A stretch of DNA of 31,555 nt, from contig JBJTRI010000058.1 in assembly GCA_046076045.1 (NCBI GenBank), positions 1 through 31,555 on the forward strand, read 5' to 3'. The notes under the pieces were generated by a model. That model saw only the letters and a list, made by a program, of their open reading frames with translations. It was not told the DNA's origin and did no database searches. Source of the stretch: JAIOPA01 sp046076045 (GTDB taxonomy: Bacteria; Eisenbacteria; RBG-16-71-46). Each line of letters starts with the position of its first letter. Position 1 is the first letter of the stretch. The position numbers were made by a program, and so were the translations under genes. This document shows positions 1 through 9,753 of this stretch, in pieces.

Positions 1-14
1 CCCCCGGAGGCCCC

Positions 15-488
15 ATGCACACGCATGTCCTCGAACGCACCCAGTGGGTGCCCGCGAGCGTGGACGAGACGTTCGAGTTCTTCGCCGACGCGGCGAACCT
101 CGAGTCCATCACCCCGCCCTGGCTGCACTTCCGCATCCTCACGCCGCTGCCCATCCCCATGCACGAGGGGCAGCTGATCGAGTACCGCCTGCGCCTGCAC
201 GGTCTCCCGGTGTTCTGGCGCACGCGCATCTCGCGCTGGGAGCCCGGCGTGGCGTTCGTGGACGAGCAGTTGCGTGGGCCGTACGCGAAGTGGGTGCACC
301 TGCACACGTTCACGGCGGAGCGCGGCGGCACGCGACTCGGCGACCGCGTGGAGTATGCGCTGCCGCTCGACCCGCTGTCGCGCCCGGCGCACCCGCTCTA
401 CGTGCGCCCGTTGGTCGAGCGCATCTTCGACCATCGTCATCACGTCATCGCCGCGCGCTTCGGTCACGACCCCGAAGCACGCGCCTGA
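15..488 (+). CDS. SRPBCC-fold protein (START/cyclase-like, ligand binding)
   Basis: A 157-residue protein with the SRPBCC helix-grip pattern. An N-terminal strand leads into a 'VDETFEFFADAANLESITPPW' type segment (about residues 16-35), followed by beta strands with 'W..RI..W' and 'FVDEQLRGPYAKWVHLHTF' and a C-terminal helix. This arrangement is typical of the stand-alone SRPBCC proteins that also occur fused to SDR/YfcH-type epimerases. Members bind hydrophobic ligands in a central cavity; the ligand here is unknown. There is no signal peptide or membrane segment, so it should be cytoplasmic. A GGAGG ribosome binding site at 6-10 fixes the ATG. Upstream sequence is outside the window, so it may be the last gene of an operon. 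It converges on yajQ with a shared terminator hairpin between them. The family call is good, the precise function unknown. Confidence 0.85.
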   Translation: MHTHVLERTQWVPASVDETFEFFADAANLESITPPWLHFRILTPLPIPMHEGQLIEYRLRLHGLPVFWRTRISRWEPGVAFVDEQLRGPYAKWVHLHTFTAERGGTRLGDRVEYALPLDPLSRPAHPLYVRPLVERIFDHRHHVIAARFGHDPEARA

Positions 489-560
489 GCGGACGCGCGA
501 GAGCGGAGCGAACCCTCACCGGCGGGATCGCCTCCGCTCACCCTTACGAGACGCCTCGAG

Positions 561-602
561 ACACGAACGCCGCGCGAGCAGTCGCCCGCGCGGCGTTCGT
601 GT
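561..602. terminator. Bidirectional terminator between the SRPBCC gene and yajQ
   Basis: A perfect 16-bp inverted repeat (561-576 with 587-602) encloses a 10-nt loop in the gap between two convergent stop codons. The stem is GC-rich and there is no long T tract on either side, as is common for hairpins in very GC-rich genomes. Its position suggests it serves both genes. Confidence 0.8.
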
Positions 603-612
603 GTGATGCGGT

Positions 613-1119
613 CTAGTTGGAGCGGAAGTTCCCGAAGTTCAACTCGATCCCGAAGTCGTGCTGCTTGAGCAGCGCGATCGCCGCCTGCAGGTCGTCGCGG
701 TCGGGCCCCGAGATGCGCACGGTCTCGGCGTTGATGGACGCCTGCACCTTCTTGAGCTTGGCCTCCTTGAGGTACTTCACGACCTCCTTGGCCTGCTCCT
801 GCGTGAGTCCGTCCTGCAGCGTCACGACCTGGCGCGACGTGCTGCCGGCCGCGGATTCGATCTTGCCGGGCTTGAGGTTCTTGAGCGGCACCTTGCGCTT
901 TACCATCTTCGACTGCAGCACGTCCCAGACCGCGGCCAGACGGTGCTCGTCGGGGCCGGTGAGCGTGATGCTCTTGGCCTTCGCATCGAGCTCGATGCCG
1001 ACCTTGAGGCCCTTGAAGTCGTAGCGCTGCGTGAGTTCCTTGCTCGCCTGCTCCACGGCGTTGCTCACTTCCATCATGTCCACGCCGGTGGTCACGTCGA
1101 ACGAGTTCGTGGCGGCCAT
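613..1119 (-). CDS. yajQ: YajQ-family nucleotide / cyclic-di-GMP-binding protein
   Basis: The 168-residue product matches YajQ (UPF0234) in length and layout: 'NSFDVTTGVDMMEVSNAVEQA' at the start, 'RYDFKG' near residue 33, 'QVVTLQDGLTQEQAK' in the middle and the ending 'IALLKQHDFGIELNFGNFR'. YajQ proteins have two ferredoxin-like domains and bind nucleotides; a Xanthomonas member binds cyclic-di-GMP and acts as a transcription co-activator. Whether this one binds c-di-GMP is not shown, but the window also carries GGDEF-like and HD-GYP proteins. A GGAGGA ribosome binding site lies 5-7 bases before the ATG and overlaps the end of the upstream Nudix gene. The 13-base gap indicates a Nudix-yajQ operon. 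Confidence 0.93.
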   Translation of the reverse strand: MAATNSFDVTTGVDMMEVSNAVEQASKELTQRYDFKGLKVGIELDAKAKSITLTGPDEHRLAAVWDVLQSKMVKRKVPLKNLKPGKIESAAGSTSRQVVTLQDGLTQEQAKEVVKYLKEAKLKKVQASINAETVRISGPDRDDLQAAIALLKQHDFGIELNFGNFRSN

Positions 1120-1132
1120 GCGGGTCCTCCGA

Positions 1133-1717
1133 TCAACGGGCGCGGCGCGTGGTCGCGCGGCGCGAGGTGGTGCGCTTGGCGCGGGGGCGCGCAGCGCGGG
1201 TCTTGCGAGTGGCGGCGCGCTCGGTGCGCGACGGTGTCACGAGTGCGGCGATGCGTGCGGTGATCTCGCGCGCCGAACCGCCGGCCGATCCCGACAGCAC
1301 CTCGTCGGCCAACGCCTCGAGTGCGCTGCGTTGCGTGGACCACAGCACGCGCTGCCACGCTTCGGTCAGCGAGACGTACGCGTAGCGGTCGTGCTCGTGC
1401 GAGAGGTGCACGGCATCGGTCCATGCCACCTCGGCGGCGAACACCGGCACGACGCGCATGTGGTCGGCGGCCACGTCGTAGAAGGTGGCCATGTGCTCGA
1501 GCGCCCACCAGCGCAGGGGGCGCAGACCGGTCTCCTCGCGCACCTCGCGGACCGCGGCCTGGATGGCCGACTCGCCGCGTTCGATCCCGCCCGTGACCGG
1601 CTGCCAGACACCGGCCAGCGAGCGCTCGGGGGAGCGGCGTATCAGCAATGTTTCCAAGCGCTTACCACGCTTGCGGAAGACGTGGACCTCGACCTGTGTG
1701 CACGAGATGGGGATCAC
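1133..1717 (-). CDS. Nudix hydrolase (NudB-like) with a basic C-terminal tail
   Basis: The sequence contains a complete Nudix box, G-x5-E-x7-REVREETGL (residues 43-65 from the proposed start). This site binds metal and cleaves nucleoside diphosphates linked to another moiety. The surrounding 'GVWQPVTGGIERGES' and a later 'WST...ALEALADEVL' resemble dihydroneopterin-triphosphate/dATP pyrophosphatases of the NudB type, but the substrate is unproven. Residues 161-194 form a Lys/Arg/Thr/Ala tail (14 of 34 residues basic), like histone H1 tails and not part of the Nudix fold; it could bind nucleic acid. I chose the GTG at 1717 because homology begins there. The frame stays open upstream (ATG at 1846) but those residues look like untranslated GC-rich DNA. 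It is the first gene of a Nudix-yajQ operon. Confidence 0.82.
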   Translation of the reverse strand: MIPISCTQVEVHVFRKRGKRLETLLIRRSPERSLAGVWQPVTGGIERGESAIQAAVREVREETGLRPLRWWALEHMATFYDVAADHMRVVPVFAAEVAWTDAVHLSHEHDRYAYVSLTEAWQRVLWSTQRSALEALADEVLSGSAGGSAREITARIAALVTPSRTERAATRKTRAARPRAKRTTSRRATTRRAR

Positions 1718-1726
1718 GTGTGCACC

Positions 1727-1753
1727 ATAATAGGGAGCGCGTCGCGATGCCAA
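1727..1753 (-). promoter_or_regulatory. Possible promoter of the Nudix-yajQ operon
   Basis: Reading the minus strand there is TTGGCA (1753-1748), a 15-base spacer and TATTAT (1732-1727). The proposed GTG start begins only 10 bases after the TATTAT, so an RNA from here would have almost no leader. The short spacer weakens the call. Confidence 0.35.
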
Positions 1754-2149
1754 GCCTGCGGTAACCGGTCTGGCGGCCCGCCGACCGCCTCCTTTGAGAG
1801 TACCGAGGCCTTCCCGGCCGCTGGGATCGCGGTCGAACAGCCCCATTCCGGACCCATCCGGAGTCGCGGCGGCGGTCCGCTGGGGGCGAGCTCGCGTGTT
1901 CACCATATCTTGGCAGGTCGGGGATGTGGGGTGGGCCGCGGGCCGGGCCGCGGGGCGCGACGCGGAGGACCGCAGGAGGTTCCACCTAGCGTTCATTTCC
2001 GCAACATGTTGCGAGTTGACGCACGGTATCCTCGGGCACCGGATCGTCCCGTCTCCCTTGGGGGCTGGTCCGCTTGACCCGCCCCAAATCGTGCACTAGG
2101 TTCCCCGCCGCCTCGTCACTCGTTGCGATTGCAGCGGTTGGGCGGGGCT

Positions 2150-2167
2150 TTGTGAAAACTTTCACGC
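2150..2167. promoter_or_regulatory. Palindromic operator upstream of the atp operon (Rex-like or CRP/FNR-like)
   Basis: The site reads TTGTGAAAACTTTCACGC. It matches 16 of 18 positions of the Rex consensus TTGTGAA-N4-TTCACAA. It also matches 9 of 10 positions of the CRP half-sites TGTGA-N6-TCACA. It ends 25 bases before the atpZ start codon, in a stretch noticeably richer in A/T than its surroundings. Rex reads the NADH/NAD+ ratio and is known to control ATP synthase and respiratory genes in some bacteria; CRP-family proteins read cAMP or other signals. No rex or crp gene is in the window to decide between them. Confidence 0.6.
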
Positions 2168-2192
2168 AGCAGATCGGAACGAGGTCCGTGGC

Positions 2193-2447
2193 ATGGAGCC
2201 TCCGCACCAGCATCACCCGGACGATTCGGGCAAGCGGAGCGCCGCCATGCTGATGACGATCCCCACGCTGCTCTTCGTGTCGCCGCTCGTCGGGTTCTTC
2301 CTCGGCAAGTGGTTGGATCGTCACTTCGCGACGGAACCACGCCTCACCGTGCTCGGTGTCGTGTTGGGCTTCGTCGCCGCGGGTCGCGAAACCTTTCTGA
2401 TCCTTCGTCGAGTCCAGCAATTGGAGGAGCGCGACAAGCGCCGCTGA
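2193..2447 (+). CDS. atpZ: AtpZ-like small membrane protein of the F-type ATP synthase operon
   Basis: An 84-residue protein with two short hydrophobic stretches (about residues 19-39 and 51-64) around the motif 'PLVGFFLGKWLDRHF.TEPRLTVLG'. This is characteristic of the ATPase_gene1/AtpZ family that precedes atpB in many bacterial ATP synthase operons. AtpZ and AtpI are thought to help c-ring assembly and divalent cation uptake; neither is a structural part of the mature enzyme. The His-rich N-terminus (PPHQHHPDD) and charged C-terminus (QQLEERDKRR) are likely cytoplasmic. GAGG at 2181-2184 serves the ATG. It is the first gene of the operon, just downstream of the palindromic operator, with a 27-base gap to the next gene. 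Confidence 0.85.
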   Translation: MEPPHQHHPDDSGKRSAAMLMTIPTLLFVSPLVGFFLGKWLDRHFATEPRLTVLGVVLGFVAAGRETFLILRRVQQLEERDKRR

Positions 2448-2474
2448 CCCCCGGGTCGCGCGCGAATCGTCCAT

Positions 2475-3920
2475 ATGGGTCTCGAATTCCTCGCACGCGT
2501 CCGCCGCACCGCGTTCGGTGCCGCCCTGTTCGTCGCGCTGTACGCCGCCGTGTACGCCAGCTACGCCGCCGGCCTCGGCTTCGGCGCGGGCGCGATGTGG
2601 TCGTTGATGCAGCTGTGGCTGCTCGAGAAGGTCGTCGTGGGACTCACGTCGCCCGCGACCTCCGAGCGTCAGCGCATGGCGCGCACATGGCTGCCCGCCC
2701 TGGCGCACCTCGGCATGCTCTGCGTCGGCGCGGTGCTGCTCTTCAACCTGCCGGCCGCGTGGCTGGCCGCCGGCTTCACGCTGCCGTTCGCGATCATCCT
2801 GCTCAAGACGGTCTCGCGCATGCTGCTCGAGTCGCTCGCGTGGAAGCGCTTCGTGGCCAGCCGCTGGCAGCCCGCGCTGCTGCTCGCCGTGGTGGTCGCC
2901 GGCCTGTGGTTCCTCTCGGGCCAGGTGAACCGCGCCGAAGCGGGTGCCTCGCAGCCCAGCGGTGCGCACGCCACCGAGACGCACGACGCGCACGGTTCCA
3001 CCGACGCGCACGCCACCCCCGATGCCTCGCACGGTTCGGCCGACGCGGCTCACGGTGACGCGCATGCCGCCGGTGGTCACGGCGACGGCCACGGTGAGGC
3101 CGCGCCGGGCCCGAAGAAGTTCGACACCTTCCTCTCGATCCTCGTGAAGGCCGGCCACGGCACGCCGTGGGGCGACTTCATCCACAAGTACGAGGCGATC
3201 CTCTTCTCGCTCCTCGTGGCGACCATCCTGTCGATCTTCGCCTTCCTTGCGACGCGCAACCCCAAGATGGTGCCCGGTCCGCTGCAGAACGTGGTCGAGG
3301 CGCTGGTGTCGACCATCTACGACCAGATCGTCGCCATCCTCGGTCCCAAGTACGGCCCGCGCTACGTGCCGTTCCTCGGATCGCTCTTCATCTACATCCT
3401 CGGTATGAACTACTTCGGCGTGTTCCCGCTCATGGAGTCGCCGACCGCGAACCTCAACGTCACGCTGGCGTTGGCCCTCACCGTGTTCGTGTACGTGCAG
3501 TACTCGGCGATCAAGGAGGCGGGGCCGCTCTGCTACCTCGACCACCTCGCCGGCATGCCGCGCACGCCCGTCGAGTGGGCGCTCGTGCCGCTGCTGCTGC
3601 CCATCCACGTCATCGGCGAGTTGGCCAAGCCGGTGTCGTTGTCGTGCCGTCTGTTCGGCAACATCTTCGGCGAGGACATGCTCCTCGTCGGGTTCGCGAC
3701 CCTCGGCATCACGGCGGTCGCGGCCATGGGGCTCGGGGCTCTGCCCTTCGGCCTCCCGCTGCACTTCGTCTTCCTGTTCCTGGTCATGCTCACGGGCTTC
3801 GTCCAGGCACTGGTGTTCTCGATGTTGAGCACGATCTACTTCCTCCTCATGCTGCCGCACGATCATGGTCACGACCACGATCACGGCCATGGTGAGGAAG
3901 CGCACCACCCCGCCCACTGA
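2475..3920 (+). CDS. atpB: AtpI-AtpB fusion: ATP synthase subunit a with an AtpI-like N-terminal domain
   Basis: One uninterrupted 481-residue frame covers what are normally two genes. Residues about 10-115 form an AtpI-like domain with four membrane segments, and a fifth hydrophobic segment is at 132-148. Residues 158-208 are a His/Asp/Ala/Gly linker. From about 215 it is subunit a: 'GHGTPWGDFIHKYE', 'PGPLQNVVEALV', 'GMNYFGVFPLMESPTANLN', then 'KPVSLSCRLFGNIFGEDM', whose Arg392 corresponds to the essential stator arginine (E. coli aArg210), and 'GFVQALVFSMLSTIY'. The C-terminus is another His-rich tail. Subunit a forms the proton half-channels against the c-ring. In related lineages subunit a often begins with a signal-like segment and a His-rich stretch, so the fusion point probably lies near residues 116-150. 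Internal translation starts could also yield a separate subunit a. Confidence 0.93.
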   Translation: MGLEFLARVRRTAFGAALFVALYAAVYASYAAGLGFGAGAMWSLMQLWLLEKVVVGLTSPATSERQRMARTWLPALAHLGMLCVGAVLLFNLPAAWLAAGFTLPFAIILLKTVSRMLLESLAWKRFVASRWQPALLLAVVVAGLWFLSGQVNRAEAGASQPSGAHATETHDAHGSTDAHATPDASHGSADAAHGDAHAAGGHGDGHGEAAPGPKKFDTFLSILVKAGHGTPWGDFIHKYEAILFSLLVATILSIFAFLATRNPKMVPGPLQNVVEALVSTIYDQIVAILGPKYGPRYVPFLGSLFIYILGMNYFGVFPLMESPTANLNVTLALALTVFVYVQYSAIKEAGPLCYLDHLAGMPRTPVEWALVPLLLPIHVIGELAKPVSLSCRLFGNIFGEDMLLVGFATLGITAVAAMGLGALPFGLPLHFVFLFLVMLTGFVQALVFSMLSTIYFLLMLPHDHGHDHDHGHGEEAHHPAH

Positions 3921-3936
3921 CACAAGGAGGAGTTCC

Positions 3937-4170
3937 ATGGATTTCCGTTATGCGCTCGCAATGTCGCTCCCGCTCGGCGTGGCCATCGCTGCCATCGGCT
4001 CGGGTATCGGTCTCGGTCTCATCGGTCAGGGTGCGCTGAACGCCATGGGTCGTCAGCCCGCCGAGATCGCGAAGCTCCAGACGGCCATGATCATCATCGG
4101 CGCCTTCGCCGAGGCCCTCACGATCTACGCCTTCGTGACCGTGTTCCTCCTCATGGGCAAGCTCGCCTGA
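3937..4170 (+). CDS. atpE: ATP synthase subunit c (proton-binding ring)
   Basis: A 77-residue hairpin of two membrane helices. Helix 1 carries the Gly-rich 'GSGIGLGLIGQGALNAMGRQP' type pattern (residues 21-41), the polar loop is RQP (39-41), and helix 2 carries the ion-binding glutamate E59 in 'GAFAEALTIYAF'. The positions that supply extra sodium ligands in Na+ rotors (Gln in helix 1, Ser/Thr after the Glu) are Leu26 and Ala60 here, so proton coupling is inferred. The strong ribosome binding site AAGGAGG (3924-3930) lies six bases before the ATG, as expected for a subunit made in many copies. It follows atpB by 16 bases. A hairpin lies in the gap to atpF. Confidence 0.96.
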   Translation: MDFRYALAMSLPLGVAIAAIGSGIGLGLIGQGALNAMGRQPAEIAKLQTAMIIIGAFAEALTIYAFVTVFLLMGKLA

Positions 4171-4196
4171 TCGAGTCCTCCAGGCCGGCGCGCGGT

Positions 4197-4213
4197 GCCA
4201 TGTTCCACATGGC
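4197..4213 (+). other. Intercistronic hairpin between atpE and atpF
   Basis: A perfect 7-bp stem, GCCATGT-tcc-ACATGGC, lies 27 bases after the atpE stop and 24 bases before the atpF ATG. Such hairpins commonly protect the 3' end of atpE mRNA or tune expression of the next gene; either role is an inference here. Confidence 0.5.
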
Positions 4214-4237
4214 CGTCGCGTGTCCGTGGGAGAACGC

Positions 4238-4729
4238 ATGAACGGATTGGTCGACATCAAACTGCTGGGCACGCAGGTGCTGGGGTTCCTGATCTTCATC
4301 GGGATCCTCCGCCGCTTCGCGTGGGGCCCGGTCGTCGCTCAGCTCGAGGCTCGCCGCCAGCGCATCGCCGGTGAGTTCGCCGAGGCCGAACGCCGTCAGA
4401 AGGAGGCGGACGCGCTGAAGGCGAAGTACGAGCAGGATCTGCGCGGCATCGATGCGCAGGCCCGCGAGAAGCTCAAGGAGGCGGTGGCCGAGGGCCAGAA
4501 GGTCGCCTCCGAGATCCGGTCGCAGGCCCAGAAGGAAGCCCAGGACCGTCTCGCTCGCGCCGAGGACGAGATCGCGCGTCAGAGCGAGAAGGCCAAGGAG
4601 ATCCTCAAGGAGAAGGTCATCGATCTCTCGATCGTGACCGCCGAGAAGATCCTCAAGGCCAAGCTCGATGATCCCGCCCAGCGCAAGCTGGCCGGCCAGT
4701 TCATCGACGAGGTCGGGGCGCTCAAATGA
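4238..4729 (+). CDS. atpF: ATP synthase subunit b (peripheral stalk)
   Basis: The 163-residue product has one N-terminal membrane helix (about residues 9-26, 'LLGTQVLGFLIFIGILRRF') followed by 'W.PV...LE.RR..I' and a long charged coiled coil rich in Glu, Lys, Ala and Gln. This is the normal form of subunit b, which with delta holds the alpha3beta3 head against rotation. An in-frame GTG lies 18 bases upstream at 4220, but the GGGAG at about 4228-4232 is well placed for the ATG at 4238, so I chose the latter. Its stop codon overlaps the atpH start by four bases (ATGA), indicating translational coupling. Confidence 0.93.
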   Translation: MNGLVDIKLLGTQVLGFLIFIGILRRFAWGPVVAQLEARRQRIAGEFAEAERRQKEADALKAKYEQDLRGIDAQAREKLKEAVAEGQKVASEIRSQAQKEAQDRLARAEDEIARQSEKAKEILKEKVIDLSIVTAEKILKAKLDDPAQRKLAGQFIDEVGALK

Positions 4730-5301
4730 CGAAGGACCTCTCGGTCGCCGGTCGTTACGCGCGCGCGCTGCACCTGCTTCTCGCGAAGCAGGCGGCGGGC
4801 GGCGGTACGCCGCTCCTGGCGCAACTCGAGCGTGCGCTCGAGGAGCTGCAGGGGCTGGTCACGCTGGTGGCTCCGGGGACCCGTGCCGGGCGCTTCCTGC
4901 TCGACCCGCAGGTGAGTCCTGCGGATCGTCGCCGGGTGCTCGACCAGGCGCTGCAGGGCAAGGTGATGCCCGCCGTTCGGGTGTTCGCCGACCTGTTGCT
5001 CCGCAAGAAGCGGCTCGCGCTCGTGGCTTCGATCGCGAACGAGTTCCGCGTCATCGTGGAGCGCGTCCAAGGGCTCGAGCGGGTCACCGCGTTCAGCGCG
5101 GTTCCGCTCACGGCCGACGAGACCGCGCGCTTGCAGCAGCAGCTCGAGCGCGTCACCGGCAAGAAGGTCGTGCTCGACGCGCAGGTGGACCCGTCGCTGG
5201 TCGGCGGGGCCTACGTGCGCATCGGCGACCGCGTCATCGATCGCAGCATCAAGAGCCTGCTCTCCTCGCTCTCCAAGCAGCTCTACGAAGTGAGCGTGTG
5301 A
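4726..5301 (+). CDS. atpH: ATP synthase subunit delta
   Basis: The 191-residue protein starts 'LSVAGRYARALHLL', the classic opening of the N-terminal six-helix domain of delta that binds the top of an alpha subunit. It ends with 'VTGKKVVLDAQVDPSLVGGAYVRIGDRVIDRSIKSLLSSL', the conserved C-terminal OSCP/delta signature. An Ala/Gly-rich insert (about residues 20-27) precedes the second helix. Delta links the b stalk to F1. The ATGA overlap with atpF makes their translation coupled. A 70-base gap follows, containing a small GCCGG-CA-CCGGC element but no obvious terminator. Confidence 0.95.
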   Translation: MTKDLSVAGRYARALHLLLAKQAAGGGTPLLAQLERALEELQGLVTLVAPGTRAGRFLLDPQVSPADRRRVLDQALQGKVMPAVRVFADLLLRKKRLALVASIANEFRVIVERVQGLERVTAFSAVPLTADETARLQQQLERVTGKKVVLDAQVDPSLVGGAYVRIGDRVIDRSIKSLLSSLSKQLYEVSV

Positions 5302-5371
5302 CCCCCGCCGGCACCGGCCGGTCCTCGCACGCGACGACTCACCCAACATCACACGAACGGGGCTTCCACCC

Positions 5372-6880
<1,509 letters not shown>

Positions 6881-6884
6881 GGAC

Positions 6885-7745
6885 ATGGCGTCCCTGAAAG
6901 ACATCCGGCGGCGCATCCGCGCCACCAAGAGCATGCAGCAGATCTTCAAGGCCATGGAGATGGTGGCCGCGGCGAAGCTGCGCCGGGCGCAGGCCCGTGC
7001 GCAGGCCGCGAGCCCCTACTCGGCCCGGATCTCGGCCATGCTCACGAACCTGTCGGCCTCGGCCTCGGAACTCGAGCACCCGCTGTTCAAGGTGCGCGAG
7101 GCCAAGGTCACGGCCCTCGTGGTGATCACGGCCGATCGCGGCTTCGCCGGTCCTTACAACACCACGATCCTGCGCGTCGCGGAGCAGCGCCTCAAGGCCG
7201 CGCCGCCGGGCTCGATCCAGTGCGTGGTCGTGGGCCGCAAGGGCCGTGACTACCTCAAGCGCCGCAACTACCCGGTGCTCGCGGCGTACGCCGACCTGCC
7301 GGGCGAGGCCAGCCTCGAGTTGGCGCGGCAGCTCACCCAGGACCTCACCGACCGCTTCCTGGCGGGCGAGGTGGACCGGGTCGAGATCCTCTACACGCAC
7401 TTCGTGAACGCCATGGTGCGCAAGGTCATGCAGGAGACGTTCCTGCCGATCGGCGCCGGGGCGGCCAGCGAGACCGCGGCGGGCGGTGGTTCGGCGATCT
7501 TCGAGCCGAACGCCGAGAGCATCTTCGCCGAACTCCTGCCGCGCTACGCCACGGCCAAGCTGTACGCCGCCATGGCCGACTCGCTCGCGAGCGAGCACTC
7601 GGCCCGCATGGTGGCGATGGGTTCGGCCCGCAAGAACGCGGGCGAGCTGGTGGATTCGCTGACGCTCACGCGCAACCGCCTGCGTCAGGCGATGATCACG
7701 CGTGAGATCTCGGAACTGGTGGCCGGCGCAGAGGCGCTGAAGTAG
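6885..7745 (+). CDS. atpG: ATP synthase subunit gamma (central rotor shaft)
   Basis: A 286-residue protein that opens with 'DIRRRIRATKSMQQIFKAMEMVAAAKLRRAQ', the N-terminal helix of the rotor coiled coil. The middle has 'VITADRGFAGPYNTTI', and the end has 'SARMVAMGSARKNAGELVDSLTLTRNRLRQAMITREISELVAGAEAL', the paired C-terminal helix. Both rotor helices are intact. Gamma turns inside alpha3beta3 and carries torque between the c-ring and the catalytic sites. The start ATG lies four bases after atpA, so its ribosome binding site overlaps the end of atpA. A 72-base gap with a large hairpin separates it from atpD. Confidence 0.97.
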   Translation: MASLKDIRRRIRATKSMQQIFKAMEMVAAAKLRRAQARAQAASPYSARISAMLTNLSASASELEHPLFKVREAKVTALVVITADRGFAGPYNTTILRVAEQRLKAAPPGSIQCVVVGRKGRDYLKRRNYPVLAAYADLPGEASLELARQLTQDLTDRFLAGEVDRVEILYTHFVNAMVRKVMQETFLPIGAGAASETAAGGGSAIFEPNAESIFAELLPRYATAKLYAAMADSLASEHSARMVAMGSARKNAGELVDSLTLTRNRLRQAMITREISELVAGAEALK

Positions 7746-7754
7746 TCCAAGGGC

Positions 7755-7793
7755 GCCGGCGGCGTCGCGCGCAACGCGCGGCGTGACACCGGC
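7755..7793 (+). other. Intercistronic hairpin between atpG and atpD
   Basis: An imperfect long hairpin: GCCGG (7755-7759) pairs with CCGGC (7789-7793), and an inner CGCGCG-CAA-CGCGCG-type stem sits near 7766-7780, with small bulges between. It lies directly before the strong atpD ribosome binding site. It may modulate RNA processing or the relative output of atpD; there is no T tract, so full termination is unlikely. Confidence 0.5.
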
Positions 7794-7817
7794 TGGAACG
7801 AAAGAGGAGCCGTCGCA

Positions 7818-9227
<1,410 letters not shown>

Positions 9228-9248
9228 CGACGGCGCCCGCGGACCGGA

Positions 9249-9276
9249 GTGCGTCGCGCGTTCGCGCGTGACGCAC
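9249..9276 (+). other. UUCG-loop hairpin between atpD and atpC
   Basis: A 12-bp stem (9249-9260 with 9265-9276), interrupted only by one G-U pair, encloses a TTCG tetraloop. It sits 22 bases after the atpD stop and ends 20 bases before the atpC ATG. No T run follows, so it looks like an RNA stability or attenuation element rather than a complete terminator. The single wobble pair fits only a + strand transcript. Confidence 0.65.
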
Positions 9277-9295
9277 GTCCCACGAGGATCCTGGC

Positions 9296-9565
9296 ATGGC
9301 CAACCTGTTCAAGCTCTCCATCCTGACGCCCGAGAAGACGGTGTACGAAGGCGACGTGCAGTACGTGCACGCGCCCGGCACCGAGGGTTACTTCGGCGTG
9401 CTCGTGAACCACGCGGCCATGGTGACCGCGCTCGCGAGCGGCACGCTCACCCTGCGCGGTGCCAACGGCGCCGAGGAGCGTTGGGAGGTGGCGGGCGGCT
9501 TCTTCGAGGTCTCGGAGAACGTCGCCACGGTGCTCGCCGATTCCGTGAGCGCCGGCAAGGCCTGA
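9296..9565 (+). CDS. atpC: ATP synthase subunit epsilon, short form
   Basis: The 89-residue protein contains the whole N-terminal beta-sandwich: 'LFKLSILTPEKTVYEGDVQYVHAPGTEGYFGVLVNHAAMVTAL' and 'WEVAGGFFEVSENVATVLADS'. It stops right after it. The canonical epsilon is about 130-140 residues and carries a C-terminal pair of helices that can rise and block ATP hydrolysis; that domain is absent. The beta-sandwich alone is enough to couple gamma to the c-ring. Short epsilons are known in several phyla, so this is probably natural rather than a truncation. It is the last gene of the operon, followed by a terminator. Confidence 0.93.
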   Translation: MANLFKLSILTPEKTVYEGDVQYVHAPGTEGYFGVLVNHAAMVTALASGTLTLRGANGAEERWEVAGGFFEVSENVATVLADSVSAGKA

Positions 9566-9636
9566 TGCACTAGACTGAGCGCACGCGCAGTCGCGTGGCG
9601 GGGGACTGGACTCAGAACCCTCGATCGCGCGCATGG

Positions 9637-9675
9637 ACCGCCCGGAGGCAGGATGCCACCGGGCGGTTCCGTTTC
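9637..9675 (+). terminator. Terminator of the ATP synthase operon
   Basis: A perfect 9-bp stem ACCGCCCGG (9637-9645) / CCGGGCGGT (9659-9667) is followed by TCCGTTTC. It lies about 70 bases after the atpC stop, in the expected place for the end of the operon. Confidence 0.75.
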
Positions 9676-9753
9676 CCCCCGCTGAACCTCGTTCACCACT
9701 GCGACTTCTGCGTGGTCCCTCATGACCGCATGTATCAGCACGCCCCATGGCTC

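Larger units (their letters stand above)
1718..2192. other. Divergent intergenic region between the Nudix gene and the ATP synthase operon
   Basis: These 475 bases hold no convincing gene. Frames that stay open across it have the Arg/Ala/Gly-rich composition of non-coding GC-rich DNA. It contains a possible minus-strand promoter for the Nudix gene near 1727-1753 and a palindromic operator at 2150-2167 in front of atpZ. A TCCGGA-TGGG-TCCGGA double palindrome lies at 1847-1862. I see no good sigma70 match directly upstream of atpZ. Confidence 0.6.

Noticed and set aside
2475..3920. AtpB with a mere signal peptide and no fusion
   Set aside because: There are about 115 residues with four membrane helices before the signal-like segment, which is an AtpI-like domain and not a signal peptide.
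1986..3938. A 650-codon open frame on the minus strand opposite the start of the atp operon
   Set aside because: It is antisense to clearly homologous atpB, has the Arg/Glu/Asp/His-rich composition of a shadow frame in GC-rich DNA and shows no domain.
3937..4170. Sodium-driven ATP synthase
   Set aside because: The helix-1 Gln and the Ser/Thr after the ion-binding Glu that mark sodium rotors are Leu26 and Ala60 here.
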